This document shows, piece after piece, positions 9,800-19,713 of a stretch of DNA of 64,000 nt (the stretch's first letter is position 1; each line of letters begins with the position of its first letter). The stretch comes from Alphaproteobacteria bacterium (lineage in GTDB: Bacteria > Pseudomonadota > Alphaproteobacteria > Rhizobiales > Devosiaceae): the NCBI GenBank assembly GCA_018828145.1, contig JAHJWO010000021.1:1-64000 (forward strand), in the 5' to 3' direction. Under the pieces are notes generated by a model. The model saw only the letters and a list, made by a program, of their open reading frames with translations, did not search any database and was not told where the DNA came from. The translations under genes were made by a program, and so were the position numbers.

Positions 9800-10993
9800 A
9801 TGAGCGATACCGCTCCCTACGCCAGCAAACCCGAGCAGTCCCTTGGGCGCCTCTACGGCACCGGACCGAGCCCGACGCGCTCCGAGTTTCAGCGCGACCG
9901 CGACCGGATCATCCACTCCACGGCCTTCCGTCGCCTGCAGCACAAGACTCAGGTCTTCCTGCATCACGATGGCAATCACTTCCGCAACCGGCTGACGCAT
10001 ACGCTCGAAGTCAGCCAGATGGCCCGCTCCATGGCGCGCGCGCTGCAGCTCGATGAAGACCTGGCCGAGGCTGTCGCCCTGTCACACGATCTGGGCCACA
10101 CCCCTTTCGGCCATGCCGGGGAACGGGCGCTGCATGCCTGCATGGCACCCTATGGCGGTTTCGATCACAACATCCAGGCCATGCGCGTCGTAACGCGCCT
10201 CGAAAACCGCTACGCCGACCATGATGGGCTCAATCTGACCTGGGAAACGCTTGAGGGGATACTTAAGCATAATGGGCCGTTGATGCATGCCGATGGCACG
10301 CCGTTTGGCCGATATGCGGCGGAGGGGCTGCCGGCCGGGCTTGATGATATTCCCGCTGTCGCTGACCTCCGCCTCTCCAGTTATCCCTCGCTGGAGGCCC
10401 AGATTGCCGCCATTGCCGATGACGTGGCCTATAATGCCCATGACATCGACGACGCCCTGCGCGCGGGCCTCATCAGGCTGGACGACATGGTCGAGGTTCC
10501 CCTGGCCGGCCCCATCGTGCGGGAAGTGCTGCAGCTCTATCCCCATGTCGCCCCCAAGCGGCAGGCCCATGAAGTGCAGCGCCGGCTCATTACTCGCACC
10601 ATCGAGGACGTGATCGCCACCACCTCCGCCAATATCGCAGCATCAGGCGTCACGTCGGCAGAAAGCGTGCGTTTGGCTGGCAGCATGCTGGTGACTTTCT
10701 CGCGCGAAGCTGCCGAAGGCGAGCGCGGCCTCAAGGCCTTCCTGTTCGACCGCGTCTATCGCCACGAAACCGTCATGGCGCCGGTCCGCCGCAGCGAGGC
10801 CGTGGTGCACGACCTGTTCGAACGCTACATGGCAACGCGCGACCTGCCCGGACGATGGGGCGGCTATGCTCAAGCCGCGAGCGATGATCACCAGCTCGCC
10901 CGCATCGTTGCCGACTTCATCGCCGGCATGACCGACCCCTACGCACTCGACGAATATGCCCGGCTGTTTGACGCTCGCCCGGAATTCCGTTAA
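9800..10993 (+). CDS. dgt: dGTP triphosphohydrolase-like HD-domain protein
   Basis: An HD-superfamily phosphohydrolase that splits deoxynucleoside triphosphates into nucleoside and triphosphate. Metal ligands are visible in HSTAFRRLQHKTQVF, NRLTHTLEVSQ (first His), LSHDLGHTPFGHAGE (HD motif) and DDVAYNAHDIDDALRAG (last Asp). At 397 residues it is the shorter type-2 form rather than the 505-residue E. coli Dgt. argS follows 30 bases downstream on the same strand, and this dgt-argS-SPOR order is usual in Hyphomicrobiales. Nucleotide preference cannot be deduced here. Confidence 0.92.
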   Translation: MSDTAPYASKPEQSLGRLYGTGPSPTRSEFQRDRDRIIHSTAFRRLQHKTQVFLHHDGNHFRNRLTHTLEVSQMARSMARALQLDEDLAEAVALSHDLGHTPFGHAGERALHACMAPYGGFDHNIQAMRVVTRLENRYADHDGLNLTWETLEGILKHNGPLMHADGTPFGRYAAEGLPAGLDDIPAVADLRLSSYPSLEAQIAAIADDVAYNAHDIDDALRAGLIRLDDMVEVPLAGPIVREVLQLYPHVAPKRQAHEVQRRLITRTIEDVIATTSANIAASGVTSAESVRLAGSMLVTFSREAAEGERGLKAFLFDRVYRHETVMAPVRRSEAVVHDLFERYMATRDLPGRWGGYAQAASDDHQLARIVADFIAGMTDPYALDEYARLFDARPEFR

Positions 10994-11023
10994 CCCCGGC
11001 CCACCTCAGCCTTCAGGTATATC

Positions 11024-12769
11024 ATGGACGTCTTTGCACTGTTTTCCGCGCGCATCGCCAATGCGATGCAGGTTCTCTACCCCGAAGTCGGCGCCGACCT
11101 GCTCGCCCGCATCGTGGTCGAGCCGCCGCGCGATGCGTCCCATGGTGACCTGTCCACGAATGCCGCGATGATCGTCGCCAAGCCCCTGGGCAAGAATCCG
11201 CGCGACGTTGCTGCCGCCCTGATCGAGCATTTCCGCCACGACGAGGACGTGCAGTCGGTGGAGGTTGCCGGTCCCGGCTTCATCAACTTCCGCCTCGAAG
11301 CCCCCATCTGGCATGAGGTGCTGCGCTCCATTGCCGAGCAGGGGGAAGACTATGGCCGATCGGCGCTCGGGCAGGGCGAGCGCGTCAATATCGAATATGT
11401 CTCGGCCAACCCCACCGGACCCATGCATGTCGGGCACACGCGCGGCGCCGTCTTCGGCGATACGCTCGCGGCCCTCATGGCCTATTCCGGCTTCGAGGTG
11501 ACGCGGGAATATTACATCAACGACACCGGCGGGCAGACCATCACGCTCGGTCGCTCGGCTTTCCTGCGCTACCGCGAGGCCCTCGGCGAGACCATCGAGA
11601 TCCCGTCCGGCTTCTATCCGGGCGAATATCTCATCCCGGTCGGCCAGGCACTGGCTGCCGAACACGGGCGCAGCCTGCTGGACAAGCCGGAGGAAGAGGC
11701 CGTCCTTATCGCCCGCGAAGCGGCCCTGGCCGCCATGATGGAACTCATCAAGCAGGACCTGGCGCGGCTCAACATCCATCACCAGGTGTTCTTCTCCGAG
11801 CGCACGCTGCACGGGGCAGGGGGCGACATCGAAACCACCCTGGCCTGGCTGCGCGAAAAAGGCATGGTCTATGAGGGGCGGCTGGATCCACCCAAGGGCA
11901 AGACGCCCGAGGAGTGGGAAGATCGCGAGCAGACCCTGTTCCGTGCCACCGATTTCGGCGACGATATCGATCGGCCGCTCGTCAAGTCGGACGGCTCGTA
12001 CACCTATTTCGCGGCCGACATCGCCTATCACCGCAACAAGTTCCTGCGCGGCTTCAAGCACATGATCAACGTGCTGGGCGCCGACCATTCCGGCTACGTC
12101 AAGCGCCTGCAGGCGGCCACCAAGGCCGTCTCGCTCAATGCTGCCGACATGGATGTGCGTATCTGCCAGCTCGTTCGCCTGCTCAAGAATGGCGAGCCAT
12201 TCAAGATGTCCAAGCGCTCCGGCGACCTGGTGACGCTGGCCGATGTCGTGGAGGAAGTGGGTGCCGACGCCACCCGCTTCATGCTGATGTACCGGCGCAA
12301 TGACGCAGCGATGGATTTCGACTTTGCCCTGGTCAAGGAGCAGACCAAGGACAACCCGGTCTTCTACGTGCAATACGCTCATGCCCGCACGCATTCGATC
12401 TTCAAGACCGCTGCGCGGGACCTGCCCACCCTCGATGTGTCCCCTTCTGCGCTGGCCAATGCCGAGATCGATCGCATCGTCACGCCGGCGGAACTGGACC
12501 TTGTCCGGGTGCTCGCGGCATGGCCACGGACCGTCACCGCGGCGGCTGTCGCCCACGAACCGCATCGCATTGCCTTCTATGTTCATGAGCTTGCCGCGGC
12601 CTTCCACGGCTTCTGGGCCAAGGGCAAGGATGACCCGCAGTTACGATTTGTTAACTTTGACGACCCAAAGCTGACTTTGGCGCGACTCGCGCTGGTTGAT
12701 GCCGTGCGCCAGGTCATCGCCAACGCACTAGCAATTCTGGGCGTTTCCGCACCCGAGGAACTTTCATAA
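11024..12769 (+). CDS. argS: Arginine--tRNA ligase
   Basis: A monomeric class I synthetase of 581 residues that charges tRNA-Arg. The N-terminal additional domain (Add-1) occupies about residues 1-110. The HIGH-type motif is HVGH near residue 135 in [18 protein letters not shown]. The KMSK-type motif is KMSKR near 394. The C-terminal alpha-helical anticodon domain contains the conserved [17 protein letters not shown] stretch. It follows dgt by 30 bases and precedes the SPOR gene. Confidence 0.97.
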   Translation: MDVFALFSARIANAMQVLYPEVGADLLARIVVEPPRDASHGDLSTNAAMIVAKPLGKNPRDVAAALIEHFRHDEDVQSVEVAGPGFINFRLEAPIWHEVLRSIAEQGEDYGRSALGQGERVNIEYVSANPTGPMHVGHTRGAVFGDTLAALMAYSGFEVTREYYINDTGGQTITLGRSAFLRYREALGETIEIPSGFYPGEYLIPVGQALAAEHGRSLLDKPEEEAVLIAREAALAAMMELIKQDLARLNIHHQVFFSERTLHGAGGDIETTLAWLREKGMVYEGRLDPPKGKTPEEWEDREQTLFRATDFGDDIDRPLVKSDGSYTYFAADIAYHRNKFLRGFKHMINVLGADHSGYVKRLQAATKAVSLNAADMDVRICQLVRLLKNGEPFKMSKRSGDLVTLADVVEEVGADATRFMLMYRRNDAAMDFDFALVKEQTKDNPVFYVQYAHARTHSIFKTAARDLPTLDVSPSALANAEIDRIVTPAELDLVRVLAAWPRTVTAAAVAHEPHRIAFYVHELAAAFHGFWAKGKDDPQLRFVNFDDPKLTLARLALVDAVRQVIANALAILGVSAPEELS

Positions 12770-12849
12770 TTCGGGCGCAATACTGTGATGACTCGCGGCA
12801 CAATGCTCTTGCTTGGGCACCGTAGTCGTAACCGAGAGGGCGCTGCTTG

Positions 12850-15048
12850 ATGACAGCGAAACCGCAGCCGATGGCCGGACAATCCGACGCCTCTGATGAT
12901 CTGATCGCTGAACTGGCAAAGCTCATGGCGCAGGACGCGCAGGGCGATCGTCCGGCGCAGGCGTCTCGCCCTGTCGTGCCCGTTCGCATCCCTGGTGGCG
13001 ACGCCCCCGTCGCGCCGGCGCCCCGCTTTGACTTCGAGCGCTCTTCCGCCGCTTCCGGCGACGCACCTGTCGTTGCAGCATCCTCGCCGGTGCCCCGTCC
13101 CGCCGCGATGCCGGAAGCGCCCGAGCCCTTCCATTTCGATTTTGACCTCAATGCCGCAAAACCGTCGTCCGTCGGGGCAACATCTGCGGCTTCGGCCCCG
13201 GCCGACGTCAAGCCAGACATCTCCGATGCTCCGGCTGATCACGACAGCATTGCCGACCTGATCGCTGCCGAGTTGTCAGCGGAACAGCCGGTGCTTGAAA
13301 CGCCGCCCGAGCCAGCTCCTGCGCCCGCCGTGGCAGCAAGTCCGCGCCCGGCTGCACCATCTGTCTCTGCCCCGTCCGTGAGCACGGGCACGCCCGATGG
13401 TGCATTGCGCCAGCCCAACCTTCAGCCCCCGGCAAGCCCTGAGCAGGATCGTTTCAAGGTCGCTCCGGTCTTCGGCCTTGCGTCGCAGCCGGCCTCCACC
13501 ATCGACCGGACGGTCAGCACCAGCCCGGCTGTGACGATTCCCACCGCGAGTTCGTCGACCTCAGCCTTCGCCTGGCAGCAGCCCACGCCGGCCGTCTCGA
13601 CCAATACTGCGCCCGCAACGGACGACGACGGCATGGGCCGCGATCCGATCGACGAGATCGAGAGCCTCATCGGCAGTGCCATGCGGGTTGAGCTCGATCG
13701 ATCAGCGCCGCCGTCTCCTGCGCCCGAACGTCCCGCACCCAGCCCCGCACTGCGCAGCCTTGCGACGCCGACCATTCCGGTTCCCTCCGATAGCGCAGGA
13801 CAGTCGCCCCGCGCACTCTCCGGCGCGGACGAGGCCATTCTGGCCGCCGCTGAGGCCACCGGCGTGCAGATCGGCTGGGTCGATGCCCCCGAAGCGGAAA
13901 CTGAAACTGCCGCCGCACCCCGCCGTCGGGGCCCGCGTGGCATCGGCATGACGCGGGCCTTCGCCGGTCCCCTGGTGGCGATTACGCTGCTGCTGGCGGC
14001 TGGCTTTGGCCTCTACTGGGTGCTTGGCTTGGGCAGCGAGCCCGGTCCGGCGCCGCTGCTCACGGCAGATGCCAGCCCGGTCAAGGAAACTCCGGCCGCC
14101 CAACCCGAGGCCGCCGCCGCACAGCAATCTGTGGTCTTCAACGAAATCGACGGCGTTGTTCCCGGTGCGGAAGAACAGCTGGTCTCGCGTGATCAGGCCG
14201 ACGTCAACGAGGTCACCCAGATCCCCGCGGCGACCGACCTGAGTGAAGAGGGCCTGGCCAACCGCAAGGTGCGGACCGTGACGGTGCGTCCGGATGGCAC
14301 GATCGTCAGCGGCGACGACAGCGTCGCAGGCAGCACCATCCTGCCGGTTGATCGCCCGAATGTGCCTGCCGTCCCCGGCGCTGCCACTGCCAGCCCGGAA
14401 CTTCAGGCCAGCGTCGAGCCCGAGGCAGCTGCCGTTACGCCCGCTGTCCCCGAGGCAACTGTGAGCCCCGAGCCGGCGGTCACGCCGGTAACGCCGGTAA
14501 CGCCGGGTGCCACGGTTCCGGCCGTCGATGCCGCCGGCAATCCTCTGGCCGGCAAGACGGCTGTCATCCCGATGACCCGGCCGGCTGGCCTGTCTGGTCC
14601 GGGCATTTCCGCGGCTGCGCCGACTTCGCCGGTCAATGCCGTCGTCAGCCCGCCCGCCTCCGGCGGCAATGTCCTGCCGCCACCGCCGGCCAATAATACG
14701 CTCGGCAGCGTGACTGCGCCTGCTGCGGCTGCGCCCGCAGCTGCAACGGCTTCTGCTGCGCCAGCGGCCCTGCCGCAGGCCATTGAGGTCGACGCCTTGC
14801 CCAACGACGCGCCAGCCTATGTGCAGCTTGCCTCCCAGCGCAGCGAAGCGGACGCCCGTGCCTCGGCCCAGGCCATGGTGACGCGGTTTGGCCCGCTCTT
14901 TGGTGGCGCCAATCTCGAAGTGCAGCGCGTCGATCTGGGCGAGCGGGGCATCTACTATCGCGTGCGTGTGCCGGCCAATTCCCTGCAGGAAGCCAACTCT
15001 ATCTGCACCAACGTCAAGGCTGCGGGCGGCGACTGCTTCACCATGTAA
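12850..15048 (+). CDS. SPOR-domain cell-division/peptidoglycan protein
   Basis: A bitopic inner-membrane protein of 732 residues: a cytoplasmic, Pro/Ala-rich low-complexity N-terminal half (about 1-365), a single membrane helix near 370-392 (PLVAITLLLAAGFGLYWVL), a long Pro/Ala-rich periplasmic linker, and a C-terminal SPOR domain (about 650-732, starting APAYVQLASQRSEADA). SPOR domains bind denuded glycan strands at the septum. Position between argS and scpA matches the large SPOR protein of Hyphomicrobiales. A TTG at 12847 is an alternative start with GAGAGGG better spaced. Low-complexity length will vary between strains. Confidence 0.88.
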   Translation: MTAKPQPMAGQSDASDDLIAELAKLMAQDAQGDRPAQASRPVVPVRIPGGDAPVAPAPRFDFERSSAASGDAPVVAASSPVPRPAAMPEAPEPFHFDFDLNAAKPSSVGATSAASAPADVKPDISDAPADHDSIADLIAAELSAEQPVLETPPEPAPAPAVAASPRPAAPSVSAPSVSTGTPDGALRQPNLQPPASPEQDRFKVAPVFGLASQPASTIDRTVSTSPAVTIPTASSSTSAFAWQQPTPAVSTNTAPATDDDGMGRDPIDEIESLIGSAMRVELDRSAPPSPAPERPAPSPALRSLATPTIPVPSDSAGQSPRALSGADEAILAAAEATGVQIGWVDAPEAETETAAAPRRRGPRGIGMTRAFAGPLVAITLLLAAGFGLYWVLGLGSEPGPAPLLTADASPVKETPAAQPEAAAAQQSVVFNEIDGVVPGAEEQLVSRDQADVNEVTQIPAATDLSEEGLANRKVRTVTVRPDGTIVSGDDSVAGSTILPVDRPNVPAVPGAATASPELQASVEPEAAAVTPAVPEATVSPEPAVTPVTPVTPGATVPAVDAAGNPLAGKTAVIPMTRPAGLSGPGISAAAPTSPVNAVVSPPASGGNVLPPPPANNTLGSVTAPAAAAPAAATASAAPAALPQAIEVDALPNDAPAYVQLASQRSEADARASAQAMVTRFGPLFGGANLEVQRVDLGERGIYYRVRVPANSLQEANSICTNVKAAGGDCFTM

Positions 15049-15167
15049 GTCAGCATCGGTCCGCAAGCGACCGGTGCACATCGCCATTCCCCTCGGCTCT
15101 GCGCTTGACGCGTCGCGACCCAGCGGCCAAGGATGGCGCGACGTTCCTGCAGTGCGGCGCTGATTTC

Positions 15168-15956
15168 ATGACGACTGCCCAGACCGACTGGTTTGACACG
15201 CCCGTGCAGCCCGCGGCCGAAGACGTCATGTATGTGGATGTCGATGGCTACGAGGGGCCGCTCGACCTGCTGCTCGATCTGGCCCGGCGCCAGAAGGTCG
15301 ATCTGGCCGCCATTTCCATACTGGCCCTGGCCGAACAATATCTCGCCTTCATCGAAACCGTGCGCGAGAAGCGCATCGAGGTCGCTGCCGACTATCTGGT
15401 GATGGCGGCCTGGCTGACCTATCTCAAAAGCCGGCTCATGGTGCCCCAGGCGCCATCGGACGACGAGCCCTCCGGCGAGATGCTGGCGGCCATGCTGCAG
15501 TTCCGGCTGAAGCGTCTGGAGGCCATGCGCCGCGCCGCCAGCCAGTTGATGAACCGGCCCCGGCTGGGCTTCCAGGTCTATGCCCGCGGCATGCCCGAGC
15601 CGATCGAGGTCAATCGCAGCAGCCTCTGGGAGGCTTCGCTCTACGATCTGCTCAAGGCCTATGCCGGCCAGCGCGAGCGGGGCATTTCCACCGATTATTC
15701 GCCCATTCAACGCACGGTCTGGTCGCTGCAGGATGCGCGCGACATCCTCCAGCGCCTGATCGGCGACAGTTTCGACTGGATCCCGATGGATCTCTATCTG
15801 GCTGAATATCTCGCCAGCCCGAGCGAACGCGCCACCATCCGCGCCTCAAGCTTCGCCTCAAGCCTCGAACTCGTCCGGCAGGGCCAGATCGACATCCGCC
15901 AGACCGAAACCTTTGGTCCGCTCTTCATGCGCCGCCGCAAGGGCGACCAGCAGTGA
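15168..15956 (+). CDS. scpA: Segregation and condensation protein A
   Basis: This kleisin subunit bridges the heads of the SMC dimer in the chromosome-condensing SMC-ScpAB complex. The 262-residue protein shows the N-terminal GYEGPLDLLLDLARRQKVDL motif, the LEQYL-like ALAEQYLAFI helix, the YLVMAAWLTYLKSRLM segment and a winged-helix C-terminus (VVRQGQ-like LVRQGQIDIRQTETFGPL). The ATG at 15168 is preferred over an upstream TTG at 15105. Its stop overlaps scpB (GTGA), showing translational coupling. nagZ, often placed between the SPOR gene and scpA in relatives, is missing. Confidence 0.93.
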   Translation: MTTAQTDWFDTPVQPAAEDVMYVDVDGYEGPLDLLLDLARRQKVDLAAISILALAEQYLAFIETVREKRIEVAADYLVMAAWLTYLKSRLMVPQAPSDDEPSGEMLAAMLQFRLKRLEAMRRAASQLMNRPRLGFQVYARGMPEPIEVNRSSLWEASLYDLLKAYAGQRERGISTDYSPIQRTVWSLQDARDILQRLIGDSFDWIPMDLYLAEYLASPSERATIRASSFASSLELVRQGQIDIRQTETFGPLFMRRRKGDQQ

Positions 15957-16606
15957 CCGATCGTGACGAGCATGGCGAGGTCGCCGAACGCCACCTGCGG
16001 ATTCTGGAGGCCCTGCTGTTCGCCTCATCCGAGCCGCTATCGGCCAACCAGCTGCTGACCTATCTGGGCGAGGGTGTGCGCGTCGGCGACTTGCTCGCCA
16101 CCCTGCAGCAGCGCTATGCGGACCGCGGCGTCAATCTGGTGCAGCGCGGCGACAAATGGGCCTTTCGGACCGCCGAAGACCTGGGTTTCCTGTTGCGCCG
16201 CGAGGAGCAGGAGACCCGCCCGCTCTCCCGCGCCGCGCTCGAAACGCTCTCCATCATTGCCTATCACCAGCCCTCCACCCGTGCCGAGATCGAGGAAGTG
16301 CGCGGCGTCGCCACCGGCAAGGGTACGATCGATCTCCTGATGGAAGCGGGCTGGATCCGGATGCGGGGCCGTCGCCGGACCCCTGGCCGCCCCGTGACCT
16401 ATGGAACGACCGAGGCTTTTCTCGACCATTTCGGGCTCGAAAGCCTCAGCGACCTGCCGGGGCTCGACGAACTCAAGGGGTCCGGCCTGCTGTCGGGCCG
16501 CCTCCCGCCCGACATGCAGATTCCGCTGCCCTTCGATGGCGCCCTGCGCGACGACGAAGACCCGCTCGAGCCCGATGACCTCGGCACTGACGAGGACCAG
16601 GACTGA
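15953..16606 (+). CDS. scpB: Segregation and condensation protein B
   Basis: A winged-helix partner that binds ScpA and stabilises SMC head engagement. The 217-residue protein starts with GTG in a 4-base overlap with scpA. Typical stretches are ILEALLFASSEPLSANQL, RPLSRAALETLSIIAYHQP and RGVATGKGTIDLLMEAGWI, followed by the second winged helix with TYGTTEAFLDHFGLESLSDLP. The acidic tail ends at an ATG of the next gene (1-base overlap), so the ABC ATPase gene is translationally coupled to scpB. Confidence 0.95.
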   Translation: MTDRDEHGEVAERHLRILEALLFASSEPLSANQLLTYLGEGVRVGDLLATLQQRYADRGVNLVQRGDKWAFRTAEDLGFLLRREEQETRPLSRAALETLSIIAYHQPSTRAEIEEVRGVATGKGTIDLLMEAGWIRMRGRRRTPGRPVTYGTTEAFLDHFGLESLSDLPGLDELKGSGLLSGRLPPDMQIPLPFDGALRDDEDPLEPDDLGTDEDQD

Positions 16607-17703
16607 TGACTGATACATCCAGCGCCGGCTGGGGCTTGCGCGGCACGGCCGGCGTCAGCTTCGCGGCGACGCTCGAATTCGATGAAGTCGAGGTCAAGCT
16701 TGGGGGCAGGGTGGTGCTCGACCACTTCAGCCTGACCCTCAAGCCCGGCGAGATCGTCTGCCTGCTCGGCGAGTCGGGCTCGGGCAAGTCGACCGCCCTT
16801 CGTGTTGCCGCCGGAATCCAGCCGGTGCATGGCGGCGCGGTGCGCATCAACGGCACCACCGTCTCCGCGCCCGGCATCAACACGCCACCCGATCGTCGCG
16901 GCATTGGCCTGATGTTCCAGGACTTTGCGCTGTTTCCGCACCTCACCGTGCTGCAGAACGTGCTGTTCGGCCTGCGCAGGCTCGGTCGCGAGGCGGCCCT
17001 GGGCCAAGCGCGCGCCGCCCTGCGTCGGGTGGGGCTGGCCGACCGCGAAGACGATTATCCACACATGCTCTCGGGCGGGCAGCAGCAGCGCCTGGCCCTG
17101 GCGCGCAGCGTCGCCCCGCGCCCCGGCGTCCTGCTGCTCGATGAGCCATTCTCCAGCCTCGACGCCCGCCTACGCGAGACCGTGCGGGAGGAAACCCTGG
17201 CCGTGTTGCGCGAGACCCATGTCACGAGCCTGATCGTCACGCACGACCCCGAAGAGGCCATGGTGCTCGGCGATCGCGTGGCCTTGCTCCGCCACGGCCG
17301 CATCGCCCAGATCGGCACGGCTGCCGAAATCTACCGCCAGCCGATCGATCTGAGCGCCGCCCGCTTCTTCTCCCCGCTCAGCGAAGTCGAGAGCGTGGTG
17401 TCCGGCGGCGGGGCGCGGACGCCCCTGGGCATGGTGGCAACGCCCGGCCTTTTGGAGGGAACAAAGGTGACCGTGGCTATCCGGCCGGCGGGCGGGGCCC
17501 GCATGGCCATCGAGGGACCGGGAACGCCGGGCCGCATCGTGGGCAAGCGCGATGCCATCGGCATCGACATCTGCGAGGTGAGCGTCGAGGGGCTCGACCA
17601 GCCTCTGGGCATCCGCCAGCCCTCCGATGCAGGTCTGAGCGTGGGACAAGATGTCTTCGTGACGCTCAATCCGGAACACGTTCTTGTGTTTGCACGCGAT
17701 TGA
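16606..17703 (+). CDS. Orphan ABC transporter ATP-binding protein (FbpC/PotA-type with TOBE domain)
   Basis: An importer-type ATPase of 365 residues: Walker A GESGSGKST near 58, Q-loop MFQDFALFPHLT, signature LSGGQQQRLAL, Walker B VLLLDEPFSSLD, H-loop IVTHDPEEAMVLGDRVALL, and a C-terminal TOBE-like region (about 270-365). These fit the ferric iron, spermidine or phosphonate uptake ATPases. No permease or binding-protein gene is nearby; the gene lies between scpB and tatA with 1-base overlap on its 5' side. Its partner permease must be encoded elsewhere, or it serves another role. Substrate is unknown. Confidence 0.88.
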   Translation: MTDTSSAGWGLRGTAGVSFAATLEFDEVEVKLGGRVVLDHFSLTLKPGEIVCLLGESGSGKSTALRVAAGIQPVHGGAVRINGTTVSAPGINTPPDRRGIGLMFQDFALFPHLTVLQNVLFGLRRLGREAALGQARAALRRVGLADREDDYPHMLSGGQQQRLALARSVAPRPGVLLLDEPFSSLDARLRETVREETLAVLRETHVTSLIVTHDPEEAMVLGDRVALLRHGRIAQIGTAAEIYRQPIDLSAARFFSPLSEVESVVSGGGARTPLGMVATPGLLEGTKVTVAIRPAGGARMAIEGPGTPGRIVGKRDAIGIDICEVSVEGLDQPLGIRQPSDAGLSVGQDVFVTLNPEHVLVFARD

Positions 17704-17763
17704 ACCTATTTCTGGCCTATCTTTCGCGTGTAACGCGTTCTGAAGAATATTAGGGAGATCAAA

Positions 17764-17973
17764 ATGCACGCGCCAGGAATTTGGGGCATTCTCGTTGTCG
17801 CCGTCGTCGTCATCCTGCTGTTTGGTCGCGGCAAGATTTCCGGCATGATGGGTGAAGTCGCCTCGGGTATCAAAGCCTTCCAGAAGGGCATGAAGGACGA
17901 CGACAAGCCGGTGGAGCGCGTCGCGACCACGGCCGATGCCGAAGTCCGTGAGCCGGAGAAGAAGGACGTCTGA
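17764..17973 (+). CDS. tatA: Sec-independent protein translocase subunit TatA
   Basis: TatA oligomerises to open the twin-arginine pathway for folded proteins. The 69-residue protein has one N-terminal membrane helix ([19 protein letters not shown]), the conserved FGRGK hinge, an amphipathic helix ([18 protein letters not shown]) and an acidic, unstructured tail. AGGGAG precedes the ATG. tatB follows after 44 bases and tatC after that, forming a complete tatABC operon. Confidence 0.95.
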   Translation: MHAPGIWGILVVAVVVILLFGRGKISGMMGEVASGIKAFQKGMKDDDKPVERVATTADAEVREPEKKDV

Positions 17974-18017
17974 GGACGTATCTTCCGGCCTTGCTGCTGC
18001 TTTGAAGGAATAGGACT

Positions 18018-18752
18018 ATGCTCGGCTTGGGCTGGACAGAGATGCTGGTGATCGGCGTTATCGCGCTGATCGTCATCGGGCCGAAAGACTTGCCGGTGGT
18101 GATGAACCGCATCGGCAAGGTTGCCGGGCAGATCAGGCGCATGGGCAGTGAGTTCCAGCGCGAGATCAACAAGACGACTGGGCTGGACGAGGTGCGCAAC
18201 CTGCGCAACTCGATCACCGCCCCGCTCAAGAAGACCTCCGACGAAATCCGCAAGGAATTCAACGCCATGACGCCCACCGGCCCAAAGCCGAGTGGGGTCA
18301 TCAAGCCGACCGATCCCAATGCCGAAAGCGTGGTTGACGAGATCAAGGCCAAGGCCGGCATGACGGCGCCCAAGACGCTGCCCAAGACGGCCGACCAGAT
18401 CGCCGCCGAATCCGGCTTCAAGCCGGCCGGTCCGGCGCCGACCACCGTCAAGGCCGCCAAGCCGGCACCCGCTCCTGCCAAGGTCACGGTCAAGAAGGCG
18501 CCGGTCAAGGCGGCCAAGGCTGCCCCGACGCATCCCGTCGTCACCGCCGAGCTTGCCCCGATCGAGGCCGTTCCGGCGCCCGCCGAGACACAGCCGGTCG
18601 CCAAGCCCTCCCGCAAGCCGCGCACGCCCAAGGTCGTGGCCGAAAAGCCCGTGCCGACGCTGCCCACCGAGCCGGCGGATTCGCCGGCCACCAAGACGCC
18701 GCGTGCGCGACAGCCACGCAAGTCCGCAACCGCGAAAGCCGGGAACGAATAG
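18018..18752 (+). CDS. tatB: Sec-independent protein translocase subunit TatB
   Basis: TatB pairs with TatC to receive twin-arginine signal peptides. The N-terminal membrane helix GWTEMLVIGVIALIVIGPKD carries the TatB-type Glu and GPKDLP hinge, followed by an amphipathic helix. The 244-residue length exceeds E. coli TatB (171) because of a long Lys/Pro/Ala-rich cytoplasmic tail, as is common in Hyphomicrobiales. The stop is 3 bases from the tatC start. Confidence 0.95.
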   Translation: MLGLGWTEMLVIGVIALIVIGPKDLPVVMNRIGKVAGQIRRMGSEFQREINKTTGLDEVRNLRNSITAPLKKTSDEIRKEFNAMTPTGPKPSGVIKPTDPNAESVVDEIKAKAGMTAPKTLPKTADQIAAESGFKPAGPAPTTVKAAKPAPAPAKVTVKKAPVKAAKAAPTHPVVTAELAPIEAVPAPAETQPVAKPSRKPRTPKVVAEKPVPTLPTEPADSPATKTPRARQPRKSATAKAGNE

Positions 18753-18755
18753 ACC

Positions 18756-19574
18756 ATGGCCGACGCCAAGCAGATCGAAGACAAGAGCAAAGCGCCCGAG
18801 GATGAACTCGCCGGCAGCGAAGCGCCACTGCTCGAACACCTGGTCGAGCTGCGCAAGCGCCTGATCTATTCGGCGGTCACCATCGTCGTGCTCATGGCCT
18901 TCTGCTTCATCTTTGCCAGCACGATCTATGATTGGCTGTTGATCCCCTACAAGCGCTCGGTCCCCGGCGCGAACCTGATCTTCACCGCGCCGCAGGAGCT
19001 GTTCTTCACCTACCTGAACGTGGCGCTGTTCGGCGCCATCTTCCTCGGCTTCCCAATGATCGCCGCCCAGATCTACATGTTTGTGGCGCCTGGCCTCTAC
19101 AAGCACGAGCGCAAGGCCTTCGTGCCCTATCTCGTCGCGACCCCGATCTTCTTCGTGGCAGGTGCCGCCCTGGTCTATTTCGTCGTCCTGCCGATGGCGC
19201 TGAGCTTTTTCGCCAGCATGCAGACGGTCGACATCGAGATGCTGACCAGCGTCAGCGAATATCTTGGCCTGGCCATGCTGCTCATCCTGGCCTTCGGCAT
19301 CTGTTTCCAGCTCCCCGTCATCCTGACGCTGCTGGCCCAGATCGACCTTGTGCATGTCGACCTGCTCAAGAAGGGGCGCCGTTACGCCATTGTCGGCATC
19401 CTGATCTTTGCCGCCTTCATCACACCGCCCGACCCGATCTCCCAGATCGGCCTGGCCCTGCCCATGTACCTGCTCTACGAACTCTCGATCATTTCCGTGC
19501 GGATGATCGAAAAGCGCCGCGCAGCCGCCTTGGCCGCGCAGGAAGCCGAGCTCGCCCGCTCATCATCCGAATAG
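18756..19574 (+). CDS. tatC: Sec-independent protein translocase subunit TatC
   Basis: A six-helix inner-membrane protein that binds the RR motif of Tat substrates. In 272 residues it has the cytoplasmic N-terminal LLEHLVELRKRLIYSA motif, the periplasmic FTAPQELFFTYLNVALF segment, KHERKAFVPYLVATPIFF, and the late FAAFITPPDPISQIGLALPMYLLYE segment. It is the last gene of tatABC; a composite repeat and then serS follow. Confidence 0.96.
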   Translation: MADAKQIEDKSKAPEDELAGSEAPLLEHLVELRKRLIYSAVTIVVLMAFCFIFASTIYDWLLIPYKRSVPGANLIFTAPQELFFTYLNVALFGAIFLGFPMIAAQIYMFVAPGLYKHERKAFVPYLVATPIFFVAGAALVYFVVLPMALSFFASMQTVDIEMLTSVSEYLGLAMLLILAFGICFQLPVILTLLAQIDLVHVDLLKKGRRYAIVGILIFAAFITPPDPISQIGLALPMYLLYELSIISVRMIEKRRAAALAAQEAELARSSSE

Positions 19575-19587
19575 ACTGACAAGCAGA

Positions 19588-19713
19588 CCTCATGGTGAGC
19601 TTGTCGAGCCACGAGGTCGTGCTGCAGTGCCACGCGTCGTCCTTCGACAGGCTCAGGATGAGGCTGCCGGGGTGAGCGCAACGGGCCTCGATTCCGGTCT
19701 TCGCCGGCATGAC
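19588..19713. repeat. Composite REP/BIME-like intergenic repeat
   Basis: Two imperfect 20-base inverted arms (19588-19607 and 19644-19663) share the core CTCAT-NN-TGAGC-N-TGTCGA and flank a 36-base spacer. A further short palindromic unit, GATTCCGGTCTTCGCCGGC, begins at 19690. These sequence types are dispersed in many alphaproteobacterial genomes between genes. Here they fill the tatC-serS gap of 228 bases and may end or stabilise the tat transcript. Confidence 0.65.
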
